Assembly (NCBI GenBank): GCA_900239685.1
Contig: OENT01000020.1
Location: 186,001-250,000, forward strand
Length of the DNA: 64,000 bases
Origin: Rotaria macrura
Lineage: Eukaryota > Rotifera > Eurotatoria > Philodinida > Philodinidae
Direction of reading: 5' to 3'
Under the pieces are notes generated by a model, which was not told where the DNA came from, searched no databases, and was given only the letters and a program-made list of their open reading frames with translations. Shown one piece after another: positions 1 through 13,233 of the stretch (the stretch's first letter is position 1; every line of letters begins with the position of its first letter). The position numbers and the translations under genes were made by a program.

Positions 1-2
1 AA

Positions 3-161
3 TCTACTGAAAGTGTGGGAAAGAAAAAAAATGTCTCCTTCACTCGTGAAAAATACAAGATGCGTACCAACACCATGGTCCCTAGCGCCAAAAAGAGCGT
101 CGATTCCAATTCCATTAGTAAGCCGAACGATATGATCCCAATAGTCATACTGTTAAGATGA
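3..161 (+). CDS. Possible C-terminal coding fragment, unidentified, cut by left window edge
   Basis: The first ~250 bases are clearly richer in G+C and codon-like compared with the AT-rich DNA that follows. The frame starting at base 3 is open for 52 codons (rich in Lys, Ser and Asn, with KKNVSFTREKYKMRT near its start) and stops at 159-161. A second codon-like, Lys/Glu/Pro-rich stretch (157-250) lies in another frame and ends in TGA at 248-250. This could be the last exon of a plus-strand gene lying to the left, or a decayed copy with a frame slip near 140-160. No family is recognised. Confidence 0.25.
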   Translation, partial: STESVGKKKNVSFTREKYKMRTNTMVPSAKKSVDSNSISKPNDMIPIVILLR

Positions 162-250
162 AAGCGGCATAGCAGCGATGGCAGTGTTGAAAGAAAAAGT
201 GCCAAAAGAAAATGAGCCACCAGAGAAAGAAAACAAACTAGCTCGTTGAC

Positions 251-3200
251 TGTTACAATACAGAACACAGATTTGAATATTGTTGAAGCTAGATTCTTAT
301 CCGATTAGCTTGCTATTTGACGTATACCTGATACAAATATTAGATATGTGTATACATACATTTGTCTAGATATACATATACATGTATATGAAACAATCAA
401 TCGACAAACGGCATCTGGATAGAGTAAATCTATATTGATCATTTCTTGTAATCAAACGAACAGAGAAACATGAAAGAAAAAGAAGAGGAATAATTAGATT
501 TTTAAGGTTTCTATAAATACATAGACAGTCAATTTTCATCATGAAAAAGGATGGTTGAGTGAATAAATAGTTTTTCTTTTTCATTGCTCACTTTGATATG
601 TTACTGATGTAAATTAACTTGTTTTTTAGAAATTGTTGACATACTTGTTTTATAAACTGATTTTACTCAGAAACATTTGATGAACTAATTAGAATGAATA
701 TTGTTTTTTCTTATCTCTTGACGTGTTTGAAGTCAAATTTTTGAACAAGACAAGAAAAGGAAGAACAACTAATAACTATGTTGTAGTGTAATCATGCTTT
801 CTAATGTGCTAATAAGAGGTAATGGATTATGAGAAAATCAGTTTTTTTTTCTTATCTAAATTTTATACTTAAATCTATCGTCAAACACAACGAGTCTTTA
901 ATGTATTCTACACGTAATTATGTAAAGTTCAACGTACACGCATATATACAGACAGATGAAATATCGATTAAGTACAATTAGCAACAGAGAAGTTTACCAG
1001 ACAACAGGTAAAGGATATATACACTAATGCTTTACTGCTATTCTACTAATGTATCTATACACTAATCGATATGAAGCGGCATTATCAAGTTGAATAACAG
1101 TAGAAAAAGAAAAGAACTGATGGCTCATGCCATTCATCCATTTATATGACTTCTCTATATCTCTCATTCAACGATTGTGTTTATATCTATTTGGACATAT
1201 TGCTTGTACATCTATTCAACTATACACACGTCATTATTGCTAAAAGATGTAATTTTTACTTATCCTAACACTTCTATCGTCACCCACCGTTTAACCAATT
1301 GTTCAAATGGCAGGCAGCTGCTCTGTATTCTGATACTCAGTGATGATGATGATGATCTAAATCCGTTTCTTTTCCTCGTTCTCTCTCTCTCTCTCTCTTT
1401 CTATCGTGATTTTGCTCATTTTAATACATGAGGAGCTAGGCACGACAATAATGATGTTTCACATTACTCGAAATTCCCTTTCGGCAATATAAAATGACTA
1501 TAAGAGAAGTAGAAGAGGATATTACTGTTGTCTAAAGGCAGACTAATGAAATGAAAATAGATAATATTCTCCAAAATGGCGAAAAAACATTATGCATACA
1601 CAATATATAATTATGCATGCATAATACTTTCTTAGGTTATAAATGAGTACCTTGTTTTATCTAATTTGTCGTTCGACTATAGTTAAGATGTTTTCAAATG
1701 ATTTTCTGTTTACTATGACAATCACAGAAAATGATACGTGGAATCTGCAAGAAGAAGATAACGAGGAAAAAAAAGATATATATATATATGTCTATCGATA
1801 ATTTGATACATAATCAAAAGAATAATATCAAATAATTGAATAGAGACAGTCAATCAGTAGTATTCCTTTCAAGCAATTATAATGATGACGATATTGATTA
1901 GAAGAAAACTGTTGTTTGAGTAATACATACGAGTTACGTCAGTGAATTAATTTAAAACTAATACTTTTTATGGTAAAGAAGAGTTATCATGCTCTTATAT
2001 ATATGATTGCGTGCACGGGCATGTTTTTGTCTTTTTTGGTCGAATGAATTAAATAAATCAATGAGTAAAAGAGCAAAAAACCGTATGGCGATAAAAAAAA
2101 TGACACTTATGTACTTGTCGAGCAGTCTAATTAAATGAAATAGTCTATATGGGTGTATATGTGTACTTATTTTTCTTTTAGCTTTTACCAACAACATTCA
2201 CAAAACACAAAAGATGGAATAATATTCATTTTAGTATTTCAGACTTCTCTTTTTTCTCGAATAGCAAGATGCCCACATATCCGGATTTTTCTACTTAGAT
2301 ACAAAATAACAAGAAATATGTCTACACACATATAAAAAAAAAGAAGGATGACTATGCTTCCTTTAGAAGAAAATTCGATTATCGAAACGGCGAAGACAGC
2401 TCGTCAGTGGCGAAAGCACATCATGTTGCTGTTTTTTTGTATGCAAATGAGACACACAGTTAATTTTTCCTTTTTTACTATACACATAAGAATAGAGAAC
2501 AAGCGTAGAATTGATTTGGAATGCGCATGAGAACAAAGACTGAGTCCTTGTCCTTATTTTTACCATCCATTATCTGTTTGTTGCTTCAGCGTCGCGTATA
2601 TGCATTTATTACTTGCCTGACATATATGGATATTTGTTCATCTTTCTCTGGTTTACTAATGAAATATTTGATTTACAAAAAAAAACGGCTATTTGACAGT
2701 CTATTTCGAATAATGCCACTCGGAATATTGCTCAATCAATAAATATGATAACTAGGTGCCATAGTAATTCATTTGAATAAATAAATAAATAAATAAATAA
2801 ATAAATATTCTTTTCCGAATCACGTTTTTCGCACGAGAAAACTTTTCACTTCTTAATGAACATTGTGACAGTAGACGGAAAAGAAAATCCATTCATCACG
2901 CATATTATCATAGGGAAAGACCTTCTATAATAACACTATAAATAAATAGAAAAAGAATTAATTTCGTAGAATATGATGAATTACAAGAAAAATATTCGTG
3001 ATTAACATGAGAAGACATTGCATTTACCTATGGATAATCCAAGATTTTCACAATAAATCTCTACAATTCGAAAAGAATCATCTAATATGAATAATAAGAT
3101 TCTACGATGGATAACATGAAAAAAGAAAAAAAAATTACTGATACGTGAGAAAACAGTTTTTACAGAAATAAAGACAAAAATAAACTTTCTTACAAATAAT

Positions 3201-6200
3201 CACGAGGTCAGTTACTTGTTAATTCAATCTAGACATTCTGTTTTGTGATACTAGCTGTATCATTATGTATTTATTATGGTTGACTTCATAATAGTCAAAT
3301 AGCATTAGTTAAAGATCAGCAAGTTTGAACTTATTATTGTTGCTTCGCTCTACTAATGAGGATATAAACACATATACAAAGAGAAAAAAAAATCAAACAA
3401 TCAATCGGTTCTTATTCAAAAGGCCGCGAAAGAACTATCCTACTTTTGATGTTAAATGTATTCACACAAATAATTATTTACATTCTGTTGCCTTTTCATA
3501 AATATTACAAATGTTCATTTCGTAACTAGAATAAATTCAATTAAATATTAGTCATGGATCGAAATCCCATGATGATCTCAAGATTAATACTGTCATAAAT
3601 CAAAATCAATATATGATGACCTTAATAAACAATAATAGAAATTGTTTACCTGATTTCTATTGAATTAAATTTATGCGATTCGCTTATTATTACGATAATA
3701 TAGATTTCATCGAAAACTTCATCGTTAACGAGCATAATTACTTTTATGCTTTGACATGAATAGAAAATTCTATTGAAAATCATTTTATAGTGAATATTTA
3801 TTTTTGAATCAATTGACCATGCTGAAGCATATGCTTATTTTTTGTTTTTACGAAATAGATATCATGCACTGTAAAGATCAAAGTCGGACTGTTTTTAGAA
3901 GTTAAATTGATTCATATTATATTTTTTTAGACGCATCATTACATATTATAATTACTACTTCGGATAACGAAGACAGTTATTAAGGAACAATTTAGTGTCA
4001 AAAATAGCATTTTCCGAATGAAAATATTTGAAATGCGACCGGTTGACTTATGAGCTGTTTCCTTTTTTTGCCTGCATAGGAATGAAAATAATTTCATTTT
4101 GATCGTGATGTTGCCATTAGAATGCAGAGCCTTCGTTATTTGTTTATGTAATAGGATTCGTTGTTCAGTATAAAGCTGTCGTCAATAGTTTACAGTTCTT
4201 CGAATGAATTTCTTATCTGTCGTATATTGTCAGTTAGTATGCATCGTACATACTTGAGTTTATTTAATAAAGTTAAGTGAAGACGGACAGTGAGACAACA
4301 ATACTTAAAATATTCAATGAAGGCTTCATCTTATTCAGCACTAATATTAAAGTAGCTACTTTTTTATAGTATGGATCGAGTATTATGAAGTTTTATTCAT
4401 TCATAGATTTGCCAAGTGTATGATCGATCTTATTATCATGTTAATCAGTCGGCAACATGATGTGAATTTCCGTACTGAAATATAACTGTGTCATGTTTAT
4501 CTATTTCATTTGAAGAGAAATCATAGAATCAAGACGACGTATGCAGTTCAAATCATTGTATGATTCAGAGAAACGAATATTCGTCGAGAAAAAATCTGAT
4601 TTCTGTAATAAATTATAACTATTACTCACACGAATAAGTATAAGTTCGTTTCAGTTGATTTATCAATCAAATTTAATGTATGTTGAATGATGAAAATCAA
4701 AATGTAGAATTTTATGTTTTGAAATTTAATGCAATCAATATTTAAAAATATGAAATGAAAAAAGATCGATGACATCCATAATAATACAAACGTTGTTTTG
4801 TTATGGAAACTTAGAACCTCTTATGTTACTGAATAGTACTCGTCTTATAGAAGAGTATCGACAATTACTATGATGAACAGACTTTCGGAGCTAAATCGAA
4901 CAAGATATATTTTAAGTCACTGTGTAAAAATAAGATTAGAATATTATTTCTATTAGATAAAAATCGAGCCAACTCAATAACGACAAATGAATATTTGTCG
5001 ATCTGTGCGGCTAACATTTATTTCAGTAATAATATTGAAGAGCACATTAACTGAATATAAATAGCAAATATTAGTGTTTTCTTTAAATATAGGTCTAATT
5101 CATGTGAAACGTGATTAGAAAACGATTATTACTTTATCTTATTTCAGATACACACTTTTATAAAGTAAAATGTATGAAAAAACGATTGTACAGTGATTTA
5201 TTCAAGATTATTGATCGTATGTGCGTGTGACTAAAATGGAACTTGTTGAAATAAAAACAACGATTGAAATCAGGTCAACTTGCATTTCGATCGTAGAATC
5301 ATCAGTGAAAGTCTAAGACAATGGTTTTAATATTAGAAAAACTCTTCTATTAGTTATATAACTCTTAATGGTTCTGAATTATCATACTGTTTTCGACAAG
5401 TGACTACTTAAAAATAATCGATTTATAGATTATGACTTAAAGAAATAGATTATAGTTCTGTCACAAGTGTTTGCTCACTATTCAACGAACTAATTTCAAA
5501 TATAGATTTCTCGTCACTTACTCATAATGAGATATTCGACTTTTCTTTTTCACTAATTTTGAGTCTATGTTATGGTAGTCAATTTTTTAATATTTAAGCA
5601 AAAGTAGTTGTTCTTAATTGAGTCTGAAAAATTTTTTGAAAGTCAATAAATAATTACATTAACAAAAAACATTAATAAAACGTATTATGTTCGAAAAACA
5701 GTTATAGGACTAAGTAGAAACTATTCCTATCTTGTTCAATAGAACTGTGAATAATAAATGCTGAATGTTGACTGTAGAAGAAAAATATTTTTATCCTATA
5801 TAGCTTACTGATCTTCATCCGTATCTAACTAAAAAGCGATAAACAAAAATAACTGAAATGTTACAGAATTCTCATGAGAAATTTATGAAATCATATTTTT
5901 GCAATATGGCATTAAAAATACTCTCAGCAATGTTTCTCTTTTATATAAATGACTACTCACATGTAGAGCGACATTATTACGAACAAATAATTAAATATAC
6001 ACTTTCAATAATAGGCAGAAAATGGGCAATGATTGAATTTAGAAAATTTCCTCATCGTAGTCACAGATACTTGCAATAACTGCTAAGTTCATATCATGAG
6101 AAGATTTTCGGAATTTCGTTGAAACGCACAATAACTTCAAAAGATCATGTAAACACATATTCGATGAAGAAAATCAAGATACGAACGTGTGTCATTTTTC

Positions 6201-8126
6201 TTCGTCTTTAAATTCATAGTTGAATATAGAAGATTGAAAATGTTGATGAAAAGCACATGACTTTTTAAACAGATGATCAATTACTTTCTCTTGTAACATA
6301 CAATTTCATATTTTTTATTTGAATGTATTAGTGATTTGATTAATAGTAAAATAAACAAACATTTAGTTATTTAATTATAACGAGCACTTTGGTAACAAAA
6401 ACATAAAAATTCTTGTATCTTAATTGAATAGATCCATCGCTTAAACTTTCCTAGGATACATATTTAACAAGCGAAGACAATTAATGATCACGGAAATGAA
6501 AATTTCTCTCAAAAGAGAATCACCAGAAAAAAAGTTAACGGACTCGATTTCGTTGATTTGCATATCAGTAACTTGTTTATCGATGATTTTTCTTGCAACA
6601 ATATCTGTTAGAGATTTGCGTAAAGGAATGCTGTGAAACTATAACTAGCTGTTACCATTCCAGTTTTTTTTATATTTGTGCACAAAAGTTTTCTAGATAG
6701 AACTCGTCTGAAATGTGATACACAATTTATCAATTATTATTGATCATCATCTGTGAATTCGTGGGTATAATGTTGACAAAATTCGTCGATATGAGTTCAT
6801 TATTACTATCATCACGATTGATAAACAACAGAACATGTCAAAACCAATCGTTGCATTTTCTCTCATTCAATAACGACGGAATTAGATCAGTCTTATTAGC
6901 TCGAGAGTTCATGTTAGTAAAATCATCTATGTCGAGAGTTTGCATCCTGGATCTTAATAATTGGGTAGAAAACTAGTAAAAACAACTGTCTTAGTCAAGG
7001 AAAAACATGTCTCAGAAAAACTATTTGATACTGTTTATGGCTCTGTAATGATTGTTTTAGTTGAAAACATAAGAAGAACTTATAATCTCGTTACCCTTGT
7101 AACCGGATAGAAAAGAACGTTTTGAGATATGAGATTTTTGTACTCATTTGTTGACACAAATAAAATACGTATGAAACTCGATTGAATTCTTTTAAGGTAC
7201 GACCGTTTACTTCAATAAAATTTGATTGCATAAGATCAAAATTAAATCTATTGACCTGACTAGTAGTATATCAATATCTTAGGATGTCTGAATAAATTTT
7301 CGAATAACCAGCCGATTTGTCCGATGCACTATATAATAGATATTCAAAAGCATCGTGCCATTCGGAGAATTGAAGATGCAATTACAGATACTAAAATAGT
7401 TTCGAATAATACGGAAGCAACGAGTTCTTATCGATGATTCTTATCGAAGTCACTTATAAGTCAAAGTAATGTCAAATAGTTTACAGATCTCTGATTGTCA
7501 TTCTAATGATATAGTTTTTTTGTTTGATACTGAAAATGAATAATTATGTGTACGAATAATTTTTGTACACAACAAGCGGACGGCATTGAATTTCGATTAT
7601 CTTCTTCATGAGACAGCATGTTCGATGCATAGCATCTATGTTACTGTTAAAATAAATCATCGTATTCAACGCCTTTGTATGAATTCATTGAACTTGATTC
7701 GAATTGTTGCACGAAAACATTTATATTCGTTATTAATTTAAGTTCACTGTGCACATCCGACAACTCGGTTTGATTCGGCATTAGACTCCTTGATATATGC
7801 ATTCGTCACAAGAGCTCGTATCTACAATTCAAAGAGACTAAATAGATAGAAAAGAACTCAATTCACTCTTGAAAAGAATTCGAATAATAATATCTTCAAT
7901 CAACGATCATCGAACTAATTTTCGTGCATTCATCATTGTTCATAAATGATCCATAATTCGAAATAAAATTTATATCAATGCAAAAACACACATAGCTCAG
8001 CCTTGACTATTCTCATAATGCAAACCTATTGTTCATTTTCTCCTGATTGATCTAAGCATGGAAAATGTTAATGTAGTGTTATAGTAAAATCTTTCGTTCG
8101 TACACGATAATAAGTTTTGTTTCATT
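251..8126. other. Long gene-free stretch
   Basis: No convincing exon was seen on either strand. The open frames here are short, AT-rich, not flanked by coherent splice signals and resemble no protein family. The stretch holds simple-sequence DNA: a CT run near 1381-1399, a TA run near 1777-1789 and an AAAT microsatellite at 2776-2807. Diverged transposon remains or non-coding RNA genes cannot be excluded by eye. Confidence 0.5.
2776..2807. repeat. (AAAT)n microsatellite
   Basis: About eight tandem copies of a four-base AATA/AAAT unit, ending in aaatattc. It is simple-sequence DNA in a gene-free region. Confidence 0.9.
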
Positions 8127-9437
8127 TTATAATTGAATTTCATGTAAATTAATACTATCAGATGTCGCTACGACAAATCGATCACATCCAAATGTGGTAG
8201 CAAAATGAGGTGGTGGTGTGTATGAAAGTGACTTTTTCAATCTGCCATCTTTTGTAATGTGTAACAGATGAGAGAGATCAGGATAGACAACGATCCATTC
8301 ATCATGATTAAATATACAACAACGAATTTGAGCCATTTGATTATCTACACTATTGATTACAAGTGACCATAAACGAGCTAATGTGATCGAAGATCTTAGT
8401 TCAACACGAATAGTTTTTTCTACTTGATTTTCAATGATTATAAAAATTTTTTCATCATTATAAATCATATCATGAATGCCTTCATCTTTTGAACACGTAT
8501 TTGGAGGTTTCCATTGCTTGACAAATTCTATTGATGGTAATAGATTAAATTCGACAATAAATGAACCACGTTTATATGTTGCTAGAAACAACGATTTATC
8601 AGAACAAGTACCACAACACCAACTATGTGTCGTTATCATTTGAATATTTTCCATGAACATTGTATCTGGATCGATAAGAAAAACATTTTTTTCATCTAAT
8701 ACAATAAATCGTTCTAATACTGATGACCAAAACATATCGAATATTTCTCCGAACGACCATGAAATTCGTTTGTCAACTTGAAAATCCCTATCGATTAAGC
8801 AGAGGTTTGTTTCTTGAAGCAGTAATAGAAAATTTTCATTGGTAGCTATTGCTACTGAGTTTCTTTCTGAACGATTGATTATTTTCGACACTGGTGAAAG
8901 TGATGAAAGATCAAATTGATATGGATGAGATTCTTTGATGCGTATTAAATCATCGCTAGTAACAAATGATTGAAGTTGAATATGAAAAGATGTTTGTTCA
9001 ATTTTCTTGATTTCTTTCTTAAGAAGATTGATCTTTGTTTTGAAAGAATCAATATTTTCTTGGGTGATTTCTTGTTCATCGATAAGTTCCATTGTTTTTG
9101 ATCGCATTTGTTCAATATCTTCTCGTTGTTTATCAAGTTTATTAGTAACATATTGTGTAAGTTGATAACATTTTTCTTCAATAAATGCATCGATCTTTTT
9201 ACAGCAATCATTACGCCATTCTCCAAGGGTTTTGCGGGCTGTACTAGTTATATGTTCAATGTCTATGGAGTTAACTTGATTCTCTAGAATGTTGATCTCA
9301 TCAAATAAGGGATTTAATCGAGGCAAAAGTAAATCCTGATGTTTTTTCAGATGAGTTCGACATAAATCTTGTTGACAACAATGACATATGCCGTTCGATG
9401 TACGCTGACATTTCGTAATCGTGCATGTTGTTGGCAT
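8127..9437 (-). CDS. Intronless B-box zinc-finger / coiled-coil protein with beta-propeller-like C-terminus
   Basis: A 436-residue single-exon protein. The N-terminus has a B-box-like zinc-binding pattern: Cys5, Cys10, Cys18, Cys21, Cys26, His29 and His33. Residues ~45-170 are charged and heptad-like, a probable coiled coil as in the B-box/coiled-coil module of TRIM proteins, but there is no RING in front. Residues ~185-436 show repeated hydrophobic strands (for example FIVLDEKNVFLIDPD) that suggest a WD40/NHL-like propeller without clear repeat signatures. A strong acceptor (TTTTTTTCAG ending at 9501) lies 63 bases upstream of the ATG, so the 5' UTR is probably spliced or trans-spliced there. 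Large families of such intronless proteins are typical of bdelloid rotifer genomes. The ligand or substrate is unknown. Confidence 0.75.
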   Translation of the reverse strand: MPTTCTITKCQRTSNGICHCCQQDLCRTHLKKHQDLLLPRLNPLFDEINILENQVNSIDIEHITSTARKTLGEWRNDCCKKIDAFIEEKCYQLTQYVTNKLDKQREDIEQMRSKTMELIDEQEITQENIDSFKTKINLLKKEIKKIEQTSFHIQLQSFVTSDDLIRIKESHPYQFDLSSLSPVSKIINRSERNSVAIATNENFLLLLQETNLCLIDRDFQVDKRISWSFGEIFDMFWSSVLERFIVLDEKNVFLIDPDTMFMENIQMITTHSWCCGTCSDKSLFLATYKRGSFIVEFNLLPSIEFVKQWKPPNTCSKDEGIHDMIYNDEKIFIIIENQVEKTIRVELRSSITLARLWSLVINSVDNQMAQIRCCIFNHDEWIVVYPDLSHLLHITKDGRLKKSLSYTPPPHFATTFGCDRFVVATSDSINLHEIQL

Positions 9438-9502
9438 ATTATCAACGTTTGAAAATGTTCGTTCTTTCTTTTCTCTTCTCTTCTCTTCTATTAAAAGATA
9501 CT

Positions 9503-12500
9503 GAAAAAAATTGAAAAACTACTTATGGCCAATCTTTCATAACAAAGAATCGTTTATTTTTTCAATAGAAAACAAACACTTGGGTAACTCTTAAACACTT
9601 AAGGTTGTGTGTGTAAAGGTGGAAGCCCATCGACTAAATCATTGCCTCATCATCAACAATCTTTGCAAATCATTACTCGACTTGTGTTTTCGATAATCGT
9701 AAAATATTCTTAACAACTGTATCTGATGCCGCCAGTCTCGGGAAAGTTTTAGGGACGTTATCAACACTGTTGATTTCAAAAAAGCTTCTTGTAAACTTTT
9801 GAAAACTACAATCAGTTTTCTGAAATGTTTTGTTTTTAGATTTCTTATGATTGAAAATCAATGAAATCGAACTTTTAATCATGTAAAAATAGAAACAATC
9901 GACTTGAGCATTTCTTCATGTACGAATATTGAATATGCTTTTGGTACCTTCAAAGTACCGTGTATTTTTCACACTTTAATATGGTGTTTTGTTTATCGTT
10001 GTCTTTTTATTGAGGTAAGCGAAGGTCGCAATAATTGAGATCCCGAAAGATCCGAAACAGAATAATCTAATTGACAGCAGACACGAATCAAGATCTTTTT
10101 TCTTTACCAAGACTTTTCGTATGTCTTGTGAGAACGTCTACATCTGCACTCTATATCCGTATCTTCTCAGAATCTCTCGAAGCTGCTACATTATTTTTAA
10201 AAATTCATGAAGCAATGTAGAACTTGTACAGTTGTCGGTACAGGCACAGTCTATTATCTCATTCTTCAGCTTTGTGTTATGTTTCACAGTTTCGAATGAC
10301 GTTTGCTTTGATAGTCAGTAGTACTTGTTGAATTTATAACCTAAAAAATGGCTTCAAGACACATTTAGTGATCCGAATTACAATTAGAGGAGTTTATACG
10401 AGAACCATTGGTGATTTTCAATCATTTCAATCTATGAATATCTGATGTTCATGCAACAATATCGAAATAATCAAATGCAAATGTTAGGCTCTATTTAAAT
10501 TTACATCAATTCTACAAAGTGAGACAGTGTTTTTGATCAACAAAGTTCTTTCAATAGTCTTTGCATAATATTATTTCTGAACTGACGCACATCTATCCTT
10601 ATGGACTAACTAATGTCATATGCAGATTAATTATCGGATTTGCATGACAATAGAAAATCATCTTTCTCAATAGTTCTCTGCGGTTGTGTCGGCATAGATC
10701 GATTTTGATTGTTGTGAATGAATAAAACTGATCTCATATGCTATGAACACGACTGATTTGATTGTAAATTAAAATTGATGCATGAAAACGTGGACAGTTG
10801 CAGTTGTTGATCATTTTCAGTAGCATATTGGTTGGTACAGATTATCTATCAACATTATTGGATTGCTTTCAAGAATTTCAAGCAATCGCCTTTAAAGACT
10901 ATTGCACCATCATGTATTGCAATATTTGTTGTATGTCACTGAATTAGATTGGCATTTAAGTATATATCTGTATGAATGTAAATAACCGACAATGGACAAA
11001 AGAATATATTCCAAAGTTTTCTGATAGTTTTTCTTAGTGAGAACTACTTTGAAAAACTCATGTACGTCTAAACATGAAAAACATTCATTTATTTCCATTC
11101 TTTATATGATTGAATAAAGATTAACATACCTAACATCATTGCATTGGTGATAGATCTTTTGGTATTAATAAAATTAAGATGAAACTTCATAAAAGTCATA
11201 AAACTACTGAAGTACTAGACATGCGAAAATTATTATATAGTGATATTGTGTTCGCAGTTTTATAAAAACTTAATTCTCATCGATAGCTCCTTGCAGTACG
11301 ATTTATACTATTCACAACTGTGTCTATACAAGTGTAGAGAGTTTTAGAACTGCATCATGCACATTCTAAGTGATGTAAATAAATAAGAACATCGTAAGAA
11401 ACAGACAAAACAGTGCTTTGTCAATCAAAAACAATAGTATCAGTGATACGGATTCAATGACTAAGATAAATGCGATTCGATTGGGTCATATGTAGATATG
11501 TATGTATCTTTTTATCGGTCCAATGTCTCATCACATAGTGCCAGTGTTGATAGAAAGAAAATAAAGAAGATATTTCATGGATTTTACACATTTCAAATAT
11601 GATGTCTTGTGAACTATGTCATTGAATCGAAACAAAAAAGACTATAATGAATTTGATGTTTGAATCAATAAAAACATAATACATTCAATTGATGTTTTCG
11701 TACCCTAATGAAATATTCAACTCGCAAGAAGATATTGATAGAATATAATATCGTGTAAGTGCCTGGTTTGCTTTTATTTGGAATAACATTTTAATTATTA
11801 ATAATGTCTGTGTTGAATAGCACGTCTACATCTTTGCTATACTATCACAAGTCATATGACATGCTGTTCGTTTTCTTTTTGACGTTATCTGTCTGACATG
11901 ACGTATATGTATCAAATCAAACATTTATACACATGATAGACAAACCGATAAAAACAAAAGATTAATAAATAGGTCAATCAAAGACATATCTATACTAAGG
12001 AACAGAACTTTCCTCGTTATTTTGAATATTTCCAGTGTATACTTTAAAGAATGGCGTAGAGAAAATTAGGTTTTTATCGTTCGTTCCTTCGTTCGAGTAC
12101 TACATCATTTTTTATACAGTTGGCATTCTTAAACTCGATTGAGTAATTTCAGGCGTTCATATTTGTGCAATGGTTATTACACTACAGAGCACCATTCAAT
12201 TTATTAATTATAAGTGAGTCATTCGTCTGCAGACATGGTTGATGTTAAAGAATTCTTAATTGTATGTTTCATACTCTTTTCTTTAACACGAAGAAATAAA
12301 TTGGAACAGTATTTTTTGTTGAAAGAAAACTGAGACGTGACATATACGGAAAGAATATTTAAAATATAATGAGAAAACTAATGTTGAAAATCTTTGTAGA
12401 ATATGTTCTATCGTTTAGATGAAAGCAAATTTTTATTTAAATTTGCAACATTCCATGTACTTTCTTGATTACATGTTCATCTATTTTTAAACAATCATCT

Positions 12501-13233
12501 ATCTGCTACAATCAGGAGAGAGAAACGAAGTGAGCAATTCAAAAACAAGTACTAGACTGAATCTACCGTTATGTCTTGATTGCCAATATAGTAAATCTTT
12601 CAAAGTAAGTCATTGAAAAGATACATTTCAAAATGAAATTAATTATTAAAAGCTTCCACTTTACAAAACTATGGAACCATTAATTAAAAATCAAAATAAA
12701 AGGAAAACGCTTGATATACACGTTGATTTAGCAATATTTTGAAGTCGAGAATGTACTCGCATGAGCAATAAAAAGAATTATTATTCTCCAATTATAACGA
12801 TCATTATCAACAAGAGTACTTAAAACATTCATAAACCATGAATAATCATTTTTTGACACATACTGAATGATTGTATTTTAGATATTGTACCACAAGCTGT
12901 TTTTCATATCCTAATTTACGTACGTATTCAGGAAAATTGGACAGCAGGTTTTTTTCTTTGGTGATTTATTTCTCATAGGAACAAAATAAGAGACGGTTGA
13001 TAAACTTGACATTTCATATTTAGATGCAAAAAATATGTGTGGTTAACAAAAAAAGCAAGGCGAGATGACGAAAAGAGAGAGCTATGAGAGAATCAATGCC
13101 AAAATACATACATGGGCTGTTACAGAAATCATTAAAAGTAATACGAAATGTATATATATATATATGCATACAAATATATAGTTGTTGTATATTTTATTAC
13201 TTGTCATTTTACATTTTGTCTTTATAACGGCAC
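9503..13233. other. Intergenic stretch between divergent genes
   Basis: This lies between the B-box gene (minus) and the cysteine protease gene (plus). I saw only short AT-rich open frames without family resemblance or splice context. A TA-repeat at about 13151-13164 lies just upstream of the protease gene. No RNA gene was recognised. Confidence 0.5.
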
